DNA of 64,000 bases from Pseudomonadales bacterium. Lineage in GTDB: Bacteria > Pseudomonadota > Gammaproteobacteria > Pseudomonadales > UBA7239. The notes below the pieces were generated by a model. It was not told where the DNA came from. It searched no databases and saw only the letters and a list, made by a program, of their open reading frames with translations. The stretch covers positions 186,001-250,000 of the forward strand of contig JAWLAB010000003.1 in the NCBI GenBank assembly GCA_041395665.1. The letters are read 5' to 3'. This document shows positions 24,802 through 34,571 of the stretch, piece by piece (positions within the stretch are counted from its first letter, which is position 1; each line of letters begins with the position of its first letter). The translations under genes and the position numbers were made by a program.

Positions 24802-26952
24802 TTAAGGGTGGTTGGCTGATACAGCGAGTGCAGTACCATTCTGCTGTGCGTCAACTAATCCAGCAAGAATATTGGCACTTTCCATCAGAAAAAAGTCGTC
24901 TTGTGGATTTTTTTCATCTCTCTGTTTTTGTGCGTCATCATCGATATCTTGTATGGTTTTAAAAAGTGGCTTTCCTTTGAAAGCCCTTACTTTATTAGCC
25001 AATAATAAAATCTTTTTATCATCCGCCTCTTTTATTTCTTCGCGCTTTAATAAATTTAATGGCATCGACTTTCTTTGCCTTAATTCATCAGCCCACTTTG
25101 TTCTATCTAGTAAGGATTGATATTCAACATTGTTTTTCATGCGTTGATTGTGCGCTGATTGCAACTGTGGAATGAGTGCTGGTAAATCTGCAAAACGGTA
25201 GTGAGGTGCGGGCTGTATTTCATCCCACGGCAGAGCATGCTCCAACGCTGATTCACCAATTTCACTGTAAGGTAGCAGGGCAGGGAAACTGATATCAGGA
25301 ACTACGCCACGGTGCTGCGTGCTACCACCAGAAACGCGATAAAACTTTGCTTCGGTGATTTTAATTTTACCTTCCTCCATTGGAATCAGCGTTTGCACTG
25401 TGCCTTTCCCAAATGTCTGATCGCCAACGATGATACCCCTTTGATAATCCTGAATAGCTCCTGCAAAAATTTCAGAGGCAGATGCACTGAGATGATTCAC
25501 CAGAACAACTAAGGGGCCGTTATAGTTAACTGTCCCGACAGCACGATTGCGGCGATCAACATGATTATCCGCTGATAAAATCTGCACAACTGGACCTTGA
25601 TCAATAAATAAATCGGTAAGCTGTGTAGCTTCAAGCAATGAGCCGCCGCCATTATTTCTTAAATCAATGACGACACCATCAATGCCTTTTTGTGTTATGT
25701 CATTGAGTATCTTTGCCACATCACGCGTCGTACTTTTTGCATTAGGATCTCCACGACGCAGCGCATCAAAATCTAAATAAAATGCAGGAATAGTAATCAC
25801 TCCAACACGAAGAGATTTCCCCGTTTTCTGATCTGGTATTTCAATGATTTTTTGACTGGCAGCTTGATCTTCTAATTTTACTTTTTCACGACGAATAGCA
25901 ATTGGCTTCGATAATATTTGTCCATTTCTTTTTACTTGCAATCTCACCCATGTATCGGCTTTACCACGGATCAAATCAACAACTTCATCCAGAGGCCAGC
26001 CGATTACATCTTCCCATTCATCGCCATCTTTTCCTTGAGCGACGCCGGTAATTTGGTCACCAGCTTTTAACTGTCCATCTTTGTCCGCAGGGCCTCCAGT
26101 CATCAATCGAGTAACTTTCGTGTTCTCATCTTCTTTCTGAAGTACAGCTCCAATACCTTCTAAAGATAATGCCATTGAAATTTCAAAATCTTTTGTTGAT
26201 CTTGGTGACATATAGTTAGTGTGTGGATCGTACAGCTCGACATAAGCATTAATGAAAATTTCATAGTTATCCATTGCTGTCTGCCGCTTCAGTCTATCTA
26301 GCTGACTTTTATAACGACGAAGGAGGGTGGCGCCAATATTGTCAGTCGGCTTATCTGCAAGGCGCAGATTGAGAATGTCATTTTTGAGATAAGCGAGCCA
26401 CAACTGATCCGCTGCCGTTTGGTCTGCTGGCCAAGGGCTTTTCTTTCTATCAGTTTGTATCGTTTCATCGCCATTAAATTTTTCATTTTTGACGAGAAAA
26501 TCGACCTGCTTAGCAGCCCACTCAAGACGACCGGTAAAACGATCGTAGTAGCGTTGATAAATAGCTTCTGCGCCAAGCAATCTTCCAGATTCCAAATCGT
26601 TATCCAGCGTAGTGCGGTACCGAGTATTGAACTCATCAATATCTATTTGTAAGAAAATCATCCGGTTTGGATCAAGCACTTTTAAGTAGTTATCAAGCAG
26701 CTTGGAGGCCAATGCGTCGTCCAACGGCATCTTGCGAAAGTGCTGGGTTTGCATCAATTGCACGATGTCTTGGGTGAGCTTGATTTGCGAAGAATCTTCG
26801 TGCCATGCGGATGGCTTTGCCGTGATATTAATGCTAGCCAACAAACTACCGCTAACCAAAAGCATTCCCGTCAAAATAAGGCTCTTTGTAATTCGATTTC
26901 CCAATATTGCCGACCGAGATAGGTTAGTGCGGGTATTTGTCTTATGCGTCAT
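24802..26952 (-). CDS. prc: Tail-specific periplasmic protease (carboxy-terminal processing peptidase)
   Basis: Degrades or trims periplasmic proteins from exposed C-termini. The protein is 716 residues with a signal segment at about 22-43. A Tsp N-terminal domain is followed by a PDZ domain (about 262-345, LEGIGAVLQ to WVRLQVKRNG), then the S41 core. Catalytic Ser491 (HLSASASEIF), Asp502 and Lys516 (TFGKGTVQ) keep the spacing of E. coli Tsp (Ser430, Asp441, Lys455). The C-terminal domain is DUF3340-like. In E. coli it processes FtsI and MepS. It follows the SGNH hydrolase gene on the same strand. Confidence 0.95.
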   Translation of the reverse strand: MTHKTNTRTNLSRSAILGNRITKSLILTGMLLVSGSLLASINITAKPSAWHEDSSQIKLTQDIVQLMQTQHFRKMPLDDALASKLLDNYLKVLDPNRMIFLQIDIDEFNTRYRTTLDNDLESGRLLGAEAIYQRYYDRFTGRLEWAAKQVDFLVKNEKFNGDETIQTDRKKSPWPADQTAADQLWLAYLKNDILNLRLADKPTDNIGATLLRRYKSQLDRLKRQTAMDNYEIFINAYVELYDPHTNYMSPRSTKDFEISMALSLEGIGAVLQKEDENTKVTRLMTGGPADKDGQLKAGDQITGVAQGKDGDEWEDVIGWPLDEVVDLIRGKADTWVRLQVKRNGQILSKPIAIRREKVKLEDQAASQKIIEIPDQKTGKSLRVGVITIPAFYLDFDALRRGDPNAKSTTRDVAKILNDITQKGIDGVVIDLRNNGGGSLLEATQLTDLFIDQGPVVQILSADNHVDRRNRAVGTVNYNGPLVVLVNHLSASASEIFAGAIQDYQRGIIVGDQTFGKGTVQTLIPMEEGKIKITEAKFYRVSGGSTQHRGVVPDISFPALLPYSEIGESALEHALPWDEIQPAPHYRFADLPALIPQLQSAHNQRMKNNVEYQSLLDRTKWADELRQRKSMPLNLLKREEIKEADDKKILLLANKVRAFKGKPLFKTIQDIDDDAQKQRDEKNPQDDFFLMESANILAGLVDAQQNGTALAVSANHP

Positions 26953-27025
26953 TGTTTTTCCATTCTAATAAGGCTGCATCTTTAATTTAACATAATATAG
27001 ATTATGCGTAGTTATGGCTTGGCCG

Positions 27026-28276
27026 TTACGGTGCATTTACTCTTGGAGTCATGTTAACAAGCAAAGGTTCAAGCTGCTGGATAATACTTTCAGTCATCAC
27101 TCGATAACCCTCTTGGTTGGGATGATTCCAGTCTTCCGGACCGTGCAATGCTTTTATTTTTGCCGCACTTTGCATGGCGTCGGTCGTATCAACAAAAGGT
27201 AGCTGTTTATCGTTCGCCATTTTTATAAATGTGTTGCGCATTTGCTGTGAGGATTCTAGAAGTTGCTGGCGCGTAAAAATTCTTTCACGACGCTCATAAG
27301 TCTGAACAGAAATTTGCTCAGATTGCAGCTCGTAGGTGGATAAAACCGATGGAATATAAACGAGCATGAAATGTGTGTCTGGAAATTTTTTACGAGTAAA
27401 CTGCAGCGATTGATCAAAGGCAAACCATGCTTGCTTCAACTCATCTGCATTCAAAGCCAGTGCTGGCCCTTGTAGCGAATCCGGCAGTTGTACTATCTGA
27501 TTGCTAATGCGAGCCTGATTCATCTTCCCCGGCGTGCGAAAGCTGGCACCACCCATGATCCAAGGCGGATCAAGGGTGGAATCAACATCAGCACCCTGCC
27601 CACCTATTTTTCTGGGCTGCATTCCTGCCAATGTACGAATGAATGTATTTGAGAAATTGAGGAACGGCCAATGCCTTAACCAATCATTTGCTTTAACAAT
27701 TTGCATTGTATCGTCACGATCAATAGCAAATTTTTGCAGGTATTGTTGGTAAGTCACTGAGTCAAATTGTTTGGTAAGATCAAATAAGCGTGGAAAACCA
27801 TAATGAAAGTAAGCCGCGTTATCGTATAAATCATTGCCTTCATAAAAATAGATCAGCATCCATTCTGGCTGTTCTATATCACTGCTAATGTATTGCTTTA
27901 AATAGGCTAACTGTGAAACGGGCTCGGTAACAATACCTCGCACGCTCCCTGCCCCAGCCGATCCAAAACTAATGACATCCTTGCCTGTCGCATCCTGCAA
28001 TAAATGTGCGGTGCTATAACGAGCTTGCGGTTTTGACATCTCAGCTGTTGCCCAATCCCCCATTCCTGCAGCATAGGAATCGCCTAACAAAGCAATATAG
28101 CGGTGTGGAATCACTTCTTTTTTTGATGATTGTAATAAGGGATGCAAACCTTCATCCGTTAGCATCATTACAAACCCTGTTGGTAGTAGCCGAGGAAACC
28201 AATAAAGAAAGCTAAAACCTGCTGCAATAAACAACAAAGTAAAAATACTGAAAGCTAGCGCGATATTTTTTTTCAT
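27026..28276 (-). CDS. Membrane-anchored SGNH/GDSL hydrolase
   Basis: The protein is 416 residues from the ATG at 28276, which starts MKKNIALAFSIFTLLF, a signal anchor. A longer frame from 28333 would translate the sucD terminator hairpin, so I reject it. The nucleophile block is LLGDSYAAGMGD. GSAGAGS and YFYEGND follow as possible oxyanion blocks, and DWNHPNQEGY supplies the Asp-x-x-His pair. The fold and location suggest an esterase or acetyl-transfer enzyme acting on envelope glycans or lipids; the substrate is unknown. It sits between sucD and prc. Confidence 0.82.
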   Translation of the reverse strand: MKKNIALAFSIFTLLFIAAGFSFLYWFPRLLPTGFVMMLTDEGLHPLLQSSKKEVIPHRYIALLGDSYAAGMGDWATAEMSKPQARYSTAHLLQDATGKDVISFGSAGAGSVRGIVTEPVSQLAYLKQYISSDIEQPEWMLIYFYEGNDLYDNAAYFHYGFPRLFDLTKQFDSVTYQQYLQKFAIDRDDTMQIVKANDWLRHWPFLNFSNTFIRTLAGMQPRKIGGQGADVDSTLDPPWIMGGASFRTPGKMNQARISNQIVQLPDSLQGPALALNADELKQAWFAFDQSLQFTRKKFPDTHFMLVYIPSVLSTYELQSEQISVQTYERRERIFTRQQLLESSQQMRNTFIKMANDKQLPFVDTTDAMQSAAKIKALHGPEDWNHPNQEGYRVMTESIIQQLEPLLVNMTPRVNAP

Positions 28277-28291
28277 GTTTTGAGGATATAT

Positions 28292-28319
28292 AAAAAAGGC
28301 AGCTTGCGCTGCCTTTTTG
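28292..28319 (-). terminator. Rho-independent terminator after sucD
   Basis: The inverted repeat GGCAGC/GCTGCC (28298-28303 with 28308-28313) with loop TTGC is flanked by A and T runs on both sides. On the minus strand it lies about 26 bases after the sucD stop and ends in a T run. Confidence 0.88.
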
Positions 28320-28344
28320 TTGGAACTCAGCAAATATTTGCTGT

Positions 28345-29220
28345 TTATTTCCAGTTAGTTACTGCGCGTAAGCCGTTAGCAATTTCAGCCAAGCTGCGAA
28401 CAGTTTTTACACCTGCATCTTCCAGTGCAGCAAATTTCTCATCGGCTGTACCTTTGCCTCCAGAAATAATTGCACCCGCGTGACCCATACGCTTGCCTTT
28501 TGGTGCTGTTACGCCAGCAATGTATGAAACAACCGGCTTAGTAACATTGGCTTTGATGAATGCAGCGGCTTCTTCTTCCGCTGAACCACCAATTTCACCG
28601 ATCATCACGATGGCTTCAGTTTTTGGATCATCTTGGAACAATTTCAAGATGTCGATAAAGCTGCTGCCTGGGATTGGATCGCCGCCGATACCTACGCAAG
28701 TAGACTGACCAAAACCTGCATCAGTAGTTTGCTTAACAGCTTCGTAAGTCAAAGTGCCGGAACGCGAGACGATACCCACTTTGCCTGGCAAGTGAATGTG
28801 GCCGGGCATGATGCCGATTTTGCATTCGCCTGGTGTGATAACGCCAGGGCAGTTAGGGCCAATCAAACGCACGCCGAGCGTATCGCAAGTGACTTTGCAC
28901 TCCAGCATATCCAAAGTAGGCACGCCTTCTGTGATGCAGACGATCAACTGGATGCCGTTGTTAGCTGCTTCAAGAATGGAGTCTTTGCAGAAAGGTGCTG
29001 GTACATAGATAACAGACGCTGTCGCGCCAGTAGCAGCAACGGCTTCAGCCACGGTGTTGAACACAGGCAAACCTAAGTGTTGTGTGCCGCCCTTACCTGG
29101 CGTTACACCGCCAACCATTTTTGTGCCGTACGCAATCGCTTGTTCTGAGTGCAAAGTGCCTTGCGAGCCGGTGAAACCTTGGCAAATCACTTTGGTGTTT
29201 TTGTCGATCAAAATGCTCAT
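28345..29220 (-). CDS. sucD: Succinyl-CoA synthetase alpha subunit
   Basis: Interconverts succinyl-CoA and succinate with formation of ATP or GTP in the TCA cycle. The protein is 291 residues. CoA binding is shown by GFTGSQGT and YGTKMVGGVTPGKGG, and the phosphohistidine lies in MGHAGAIISGGKGTA near the C-terminus. LIGPNCPGVI and SRSGTLTYE are standard. Its ATG shares a base with the sucC stop (TAATG), so the two are coupled. A terminator follows. Confidence 0.97.
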   Translation of the reverse strand: MSILIDKNTKVICQGFTGSQGTLHSEQAIAYGTKMVGGVTPGKGGTQHLGLPVFNTVAEAVAATGATASVIYVPAPFCKDSILEAANNGIQLIVCITEGVPTLDMLECKVTCDTLGVRLIGPNCPGVITPGECKIGIMPGHIHLPGKVGIVSRSGTLTYEAVKQTTDAGFGQSTCVGIGGDPIPGSSFIDILKLFQDDPKTEAIVMIGEIGGSAEEEAAAFIKANVTKPVVSYIAGVTAPKGKRMGHAGAIISGGKGTADEKFAALEDAGVKTVRSLAEIANGLRAVTNWK

Positions 29221-30389
29221 TACTTGGCACCTCCGGCGGCAGCAACTGCTTTTTGCGCTGCTTCGGTCAAATCGTTGGCAGCAATGATGTTGAGGCCAGA
29301 TTCAGCCAATTTTTTCGCACCGAGATCAGCATTGTTGCCTTCAAGACGCACAACCACTGGCACTTTTACGCCCACTTCTTTCACTGCACCGATGATGCCT
29401 TCTGCGATCATGTCGCAACGCACGATGCCGCCAAAAATGTTGACGAATACCGCTTTCACATTGGAATCAGAAAGAATGATTTTGAATGCTTCGGTGACGC
29501 GCTCTTTCGTTGCGCCGCCGCCTACATCCAAGAAGTTGGCTGGCTGACCACCGTGCAATTTCACAATGTCCATCGTGCCCATTGCCAAGCCTGCACCATT
29601 CACCATACAGCCGATGTTGCCTTCGAGAGCAACATAGTTCAGTTCCCACTGCGCAGCTAAGGCTTCGCGCTCGTCGTCTTGCGTTGGATCGTGCATTTCG
29701 CGCAGTTGTGGCTGGCGATACAAAGCGTTGCCGTCAGCAGCGATTTTGGCATCCAAGCAATGCAGGTTGCCTTCTTTGGTGATAACCAATGGATTGACTT
29801 CAATTAACGCCAAATCTTTTTCTTGGAACAATTTTGCCAAACCCAAGAAAATATCAACGAATTGTTTGATTTGTACGCCTTTTAAACCCAGCTGGAAAGC
29901 CAGTTCACGACCTTGATAGGGCTGTGCGCCAGTCAAAGGATCAATCACAGCTTTCAGAATTTTTTCTGGTGTTTCGTGCGCCACTTTTTCAATTTCCACG
30001 CCGCCTTCTGTAGACGCCATGAAAACGATGCGGCGAGTGCCGCGATCCAATACCGCGCCGAGATACAGTTCTTTGTCGATATCGGTGCAAGTTTCGATCA
30101 GAATTTTATTAACTGGCTGACCGTTTTCATCTGTTTGATAAGTCACTAATCGTTTGCCCAACCAGCGAGCAGCAAACTCTTTAATTTCGTCTTTGGTTTT
30201 CACCAATTTCACACCACCGGCCTTACCACGACCACCGGCATGCACCTGAGCTTTAACAACCCATTCCTTACCACCGATTGTGTCCGCTGCATTCACTGCT
30301 TCTTCAGCAGTGCTAACCGCGTGGCCTTTTGATACGGGCAAGCCGTATTGGGCAAACAGTAACTTGCCCTGATACTCATGAAGGTTCAT
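29220..30389 (-). CDS. sucC: Succinyl-CoA synthetase beta subunit
   Basis: ATP-grasp subunit that partners SucD and sets nucleotide preference. The protein is 389 residues, the normal length. MNLHEYQGKLLFAQYGLPV opens the ATP-grasp domain, VKAQVHAGGRGKAGGVKL is the nucleotide loop, LIEVNPLVIT supplies the metal-binding Glu and Asn, and GNIGCMVNGAGLAMGTMDI with NIFGGIVRCDMIA forms the C-terminal ligase domain. It follows lpdA by 132 bases on the same strand. Confidence 0.97.
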   Translation of the reverse strand: MNLHEYQGKLLFAQYGLPVSKGHAVSTAEEAVNAADTIGGKEWVVKAQVHAGGRGKAGGVKLVKTKDEIKEFAARWLGKRLVTYQTDENGQPVNKILIETCTDIDKELYLGAVLDRGTRRIVFMASTEGGVEIEKVAHETPEKILKAVIDPLTGAQPYQGRELAFQLGLKGVQIKQFVDIFLGLAKLFQEKDLALIEVNPLVITKEGNLHCLDAKIAADGNALYRQPQLREMHDPTQDDEREALAAQWELNYVALEGNIGCMVNGAGLAMGTMDIVKLHGGQPANFLDVGGGATKERVTEAFKIILSDSNVKAVFVNIFGGIVRCDMIAEGIIGAVKEVGVKVPVVVRLEGNNADLGAKKLAESGLNIIAANDLTEAAQKAVAAAGGAK

Positions 30390-30521
30390 GTTTTACCGCT
30401 CTCTGTGACCCGGCAAAAGCCGGTTTGACGAAAATTGATGGACACAAAGCACTGTGTAGCCATCACCCGAAAAATAACGCGCGCAGATTCTACACTCTGA
30501 CAGGTTTCAGCCCAACTGTTT

Positions 30522-31982
30522 TCAAGGTTTTTCAGGCGCGGAAGCACGCTTTTTCTTGTTAGCAACATGGATTGCACGACCATGGGTCGCTAATGCGGCT
30601 TCATGCACCGTTTCGGACAGCGTTGGGTGCCCGAATACCATCAAACACAAGTCTTCAGCCGTCGCGCCAAACTCCATGGCAACAGCCACTTGCTGCACCA
30701 AATCTGCCGCACTCGCGCCGACAATGTGGCAACCGAGGATGCGGTCAGTTTCGGCATCGGCAATCAATTTCACTAGCCCCGTGGTTTCATCCGCCGCTAA
30801 AGCGCGCCCCGATGCCGCAAACGGGAACAGCCCCACATTGCAGTCTTTGCCCTCTGCCCTCACCTGCTCTTCTGTCTGCCCCACCGCAGCCACTTCTGGG
30901 TGCGTGTAGATAACGCTAGGAATCAGCGCGTAGTTCATCTCGGCTTTGTGACCAGCGATACGCTCCGCCACCATCACGCCTTCTTCCGATGCTTTGTGCG
31001 CCAACATCGGACCGCGCACTAAATCGCCGATGGCCCAAATACCTTCGGCACTTGTTGCACAGTATTCATCCACGGGGATGCGACCTTGTGCATCCAAGGC
31101 AACGCCACAATCTGCAGCCAATAAATCTTGTGTGTTGGGTTTGCGACCCACGCACACCACTAAGCGATCAAATGTTTCTTGTTGCGCGTTGCCGTCTTTA
31201 TCGCTGTAACTGACAACCACTTTTTCGCCGTCAATTTGCGTGGCAGTCACGCGGCAACTCAAGCGAATATCCAAACCTTGTCTGCCTAAAGTTTTTTTCA
31301 CTTCTTTGGCGATGAATTGATCGAGTATGGGTAAAAAACTATCCAAGGCTTCGAGCAAAACCACTTCGCTGCCCAAGCGTTTCCACACACTGCCCAGCTC
31401 TAAACCAATCACACCCGCACCAATAATGCCAAGGCGTTGCGGCACCGCAGGAAAATCGAGTGCGCCCGTGCTATCAACAATGTATTTGTCATCCACTTTT
31501 GCGATAGGAATTTGTGTGGGTGTAGAACCCGCTGCCAGCACAATATGTTTGGCTTGATACTGTGTTTCTGCGCCATCCGCATCTGTTACGGAAAGCGTTT
31601 TATTGGCTAATAATTTTGCCGAACCTTTGATGTGTGTAACGCTGTTAGCTTTGAATAATTGTGAAATGCCCGTGGTGAGCTGTTTCACAACACCGTCTTT
31701 GCGTTGCAGCATTGCGCCTACATCAATAGTAACTTCACCAGTTTGTATGCCATGAGCAGCGAGCGACTCACTCGCTTCGTGATATTTGTAGGAACTGTCC
31801 AGCAGCGCCTTCGATGGAATACAACCGACATTCAAACAAGTACCACCTAAGGTTGCTTTGCCGTCCTTGCCTTTCATGCGTTCGATGCAAGCCGTTTTCA
31901 ATCCCAGTTGCGCCGCACGAATAGCGCCCACATAGCCACCGGGGCCTGCGCCAACAAAAATGACATCAAAGACTTCGCTCAT
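30522..31982 (-). CDS. lpdA: Dihydrolipoyl dehydrogenase (E3)
   Basis: FAD enzyme that reoxidises lipoamide in 2-oxoacid dehydrogenase complexes. The protein is 486 residues from the ATG at 31982 (MSEVFDVIFVGAGPGGYVG). The redox disulfide is Cys49/Cys54 in GGTCLNVGC. The NAD-binding motif is GIIGAGVIGLELGSVW, and the C-terminal interface has GHPTLSETVHEAAL with the catalytic His-Glu pair. The order lpdA-sucC-sucD is the usual tail of the suc operon, but sucA and sucB are absent upstream; a methyltransferase gene diverges instead. Confidence 0.96.
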   Translation of the reverse strand: MSEVFDVIFVGAGPGGYVGAIRAAQLGLKTACIERMKGKDGKATLGGTCLNVGCIPSKALLDSSYKYHEASESLAAHGIQTGEVTIDVGAMLQRKDGVVKQLTTGISQLFKANSVTHIKGSAKLLANKTLSVTDADGAETQYQAKHIVLAAGSTPTQIPIAKVDDKYIVDSTGALDFPAVPQRLGIIGAGVIGLELGSVWKRLGSEVVLLEALDSFLPILDQFIAKEVKKTLGRQGLDIRLSCRVTATQIDGEKVVVSYSDKDGNAQQETFDRLVVCVGRKPNTQDLLAADCGVALDAQGRIPVDEYCATSAEGIWAIGDLVRGPMLAHKASEEGVMVAERIAGHKAEMNYALIPSVIYTHPEVAAVGQTEEQVRAEGKDCNVGLFPFAASGRALAADETTGLVKLIADAETDRILGCHIVGASAADLVQQVAVAMEFGATAEDLCLMVFGHPTLSETVHEAALATHGRAIHVANKKKRASAPEKP

Positions 31983-32069
31983 GAAAAACTCACTGTGATT
32001 ACAACAGAAAGAGCTGAGCATTTTATACTGTCGCGCATAGAAACCGCACTGACTGGTGAGTGATTTCAC

Positions 32070-32836
32070 ATGACGCAATCTGGCAAATCTCCCCTGCCCC
32101 ATGATTTATTCACACTCTTTGGTCGCCAACCTGTGTTGGAAGCACTACAAAATCCAGCTATTCAACCGTACAAACTGCATTTGGCTGATTCCAATCGCGC
32201 AGGTGGCTCGCTGGATGAAATCTTACAGCTAGCCGATAAAAAACAAGTTCCCAAAGCGTTTCATACGCGTTTGGCGTTATCGCGTATTTCACGCAATGGC
32301 AAGCAGGATCAAGGTGTGGCATTAGATATTCGTATGCCTAACCTACAAAAAGCAGATGCACTACTCTCGCTAACAAAGAGCAAGCCACATGCAAGATTCT
32401 TGGCGCTTGATCAAATTACCAACCCACAAAATGTCGGCATGATTTTGCGCTCAGCGGCGGCTGGTGGTGTAGACGGCGTGATTATCCCCAAACGCGGTTG
32501 TGCGCGTTTAGATTCTTTAGTGATTAAAGCCAGCGCAGGCACTTTTTTTCGCGCGCCTATTTTTATTTGTGAAACGCTGCCACAAACATTGCAACAACTA
32601 GCGCAACACTCAGCAAATATTTGTTTGATGGCTGCAAATGGAAAAACTACACTGTTTGATTACGCTATTACAAAGCCGACGGTTTTGTGTTGGGCAATGA
32701 AACTGATGGCGTTTCAAAAGAAATTCAGTTGCTGTCGCATACCGCCATCAGCATCCCTATGGCTAACGGCATCGAGTCGCTCAATGTTGCTATGACGGCA
32801 ACATTGATTGCCTATCACGGTCAACCCATCGATTGA
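32070..32836 (+). CDS. rlmB: SpoU/TrmH-family RNA 2'-O-methyltransferase (RlmB-like), frameshifted
   Basis: Methylates a ribose 2'-OH in rRNA (Gm2251 of 23S for E. coli RlmB). FGRQPVLEALQ is the substrate-binding N-domain; SPOUT motif 1 is LALDQITNPQNVGMILRSAAAGG. The written frame runs to 32795 but loses the family at about 32684. One frame over, LGNETDGVSKEIQLL and IPMANGIESLNVAMTATL (motifs 2 and 3, including the knot) continue to a TGA at 32834-32836. One extra T in the T4 run near 32683 restores the whole protein, so I infer a sequence error. RlmB is the best guess; other SpoU enzymes are possible. Confidence 0.85.
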
Positions 32837-34545
32837 ATTTGCTTTTGCTCTGCTTGCAAAATATCAGAGAAAGCATTGGTTGGTATTGGTTTTGAAAAGT
32901 GGTAGCCCTGATAGATGTCACACTTTCTTCCTGCAAGAAACTGCAACACTTCATGGTTCTCTACACCTTCAGCAATCACTTTCATATGCAAGTTATGTGA
33001 CAAACCAATAATGGCCGATGCAATCACGGCATCATCTTCGTTTTTGGTAAGCTCACGAACAAATGACTGATCAATTTTCAAATAATCGATCGGGAATTTT
33101 TTCAGGTAGCTCAACGAAGAATAGCCAGTGCCGAAATCATCAATAGATAAGTTGACGCCCATTTCTTTCAATGTTTGCAGCACTTGTTGGCTGAGTTGCG
33201 TATCTTCCATCAGCGTGCCTTCGGTCAACTCCAAGTCCAGCATATGTGGTGGCAAATCTGTATCTGCAAGGACATTCCCAACAGAAAAAACTAAGTCGGC
33301 GCCGCGAAACTGATAAGAGGAAATGTTGACGGAAATTACATGACGTTCGGTGATAAGCCCTTGTTTTAACCAATCCATCCATTGCTGCGTTGCTGTTCTT
33401 AGCACCCATTCACCAACGGGTAAAACTAAGCCAGTCTCTTCAAGTAGATCAATGAACTGCGCTGGAGGCACAAGACCTAGCGTAGGGTGTCGCCAGCGGA
33501 TTAACGCTTCTGCACCACGCAATAAACCAGATTCAACATGCACCTGTGGTTGATAAAACAATTCAAACTCACCACGCGCCAAGGCTTGATACAAGTTCTG
33601 TTCTAGCTGATTGCGCGATTGCGATTCGTCGCCCATTTCTGCAATATAAAATTGATATTTATTGCGCCCTAAGCTTTTAGCGCGACTCATTGCCGCATCC
33701 GCTTTGCGTATCAGCATTTCACCACGGCCATCACAATCGCGCGAAAAAACAATACCAATACTGGAGCCGACATACATTTCGTGGCGATTGATATTAAAAG
33801 GCTTGAGGAGTGATTCAATAATGTTTTGCGCAACAGTGGCCGCTTCGTTACGCGACTCTAAGTCTTCCATCAAAATAACAAATTCATCACTACCGTATCG
33901 AGCAATTAAATCTTGTCTTCGTGTGGCTTTGCGTATGCGATCTGCCGCACTTTGTAACAACATATCACCCGTAGTGTGACCAAAAGTGTCGTTAATAATT
34001 TTGAAGCGGTCTAAATCAATAAACAAAACAGCCAGCAACGAATTATCACGCCGCGCGCGTACCAAGCCTTGTTCCAAGCGATCATTCAGTAAAGAACGAT
34101 TGGCAAGATTGGTGAGTGAATCGTGATAAGCAATATGTGATAAAGCTTGCTCGGCTTGATTGCGTGCTTTACGCGTTTCCACATCGCGCAACTCGCGTTC
34201 AATCGCAGGAATCAAACGCGCCAATTTGTCTTTCATGATGAAATCTTGCGCGCCGCTGCGCATAGCACTAACAGCCACTGATTCATCAATGGTCCCTGAC
34301 ACAATGATGACAGGAATATCCATGCCCGATTTTTTGACAATTTTCAGCGCGTCTGCCGAATCAAACCCAGGCAGCGTGTGATCAGCAATGACCAATTGCC
34401 AGTGGTTTTGCTCCAACGCTTTTGTTAACGCTTCACGTGTATCGACACGCTCAAACTGCAACTCGTAGCCGTTTTTATTCAGCTCACGCACCAACAACAG
34501 TGCGTCGTCTTCGCTGTCATCAATAATTAGAACATTCAGATACAT
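32821..34545 (-). CDS. Response regulator with GGDEF and EAL domains
   Basis: Controls cyclic di-GMP. The protein is 574 residues. A receiver domain (1-120) has the acidic pair at 9-10, phospho-acceptor Asp55 and Lys105 in FIMKDK. The GGDEF domain (about 135-300) has GSDEF at 218-222 in place of GGDEF, with an intact RxxD inhibitory site (209-212). The EAL domain follows, with EAL at 346-348 and DDFGTGYSSLSYL. The EAL half looks active, so degradation of c-di-GMP is favoured, with GGDEF perhaps weak or regulatory. It is 26 bases downstream of another receiver gene; no histidine kinase is adjacent. Confidence 0.93.
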   Translation of the reverse strand: MYLNVLIIDDSEDDALLLVRELNKNGYELQFERVDTREALTKALEQNHWQLVIADHTLPGFDSADALKIVKKSGMDIPVIIVSGTIDESVAVSAMRSGAQDFIMKDKLARLIPAIERELRDVETRKARNQAEQALSHIAYHDSLTNLANRSLLNDRLEQGLVRARRDNSLLAVLFIDLDRFKIINDTFGHTTGDMLLQSAADRIRKATRRQDLIARYGSDEFVILMEDLESRNEAATVAQNIIESLLKPFNINRHEMYVGSSIGIVFSRDCDGRGEMLIRKADAAMSRAKSLGRNKYQFYIAEMGDESQSRNQLEQNLYQALARGEFELFYQPQVHVESGLLRGAEALIRWRHPTLGLVPPAQFIDLLEETGLVLPVGEWVLRTATQQWMDWLKQGLITERHVISVNISSYQFRGADLVFSVGNVLADTDLPPHMLDLELTEGTLMEDTQLSQQVLQTLKEMGVNLSIDDFGTGYSSLSYLKKFPIDYLKIDQSFVRELTKNEDDAVIASAIIGLSHNLHMKVIAEGVENHEVLQFLAGRKCDIYQGYHFSKPIPTNAFSDILQAEQKQIQSMG

Positions 34546-34571
34546 ACAGTCTTCGACTCTCTGTGTTCAAC

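Noticed and set aside
28277..28333. Longer start for the SGNH hydrolase
   Set aside because: It would translate the sucD terminator hairpin and place a signal anchor too far inside; the ATG at 28276 fits better.
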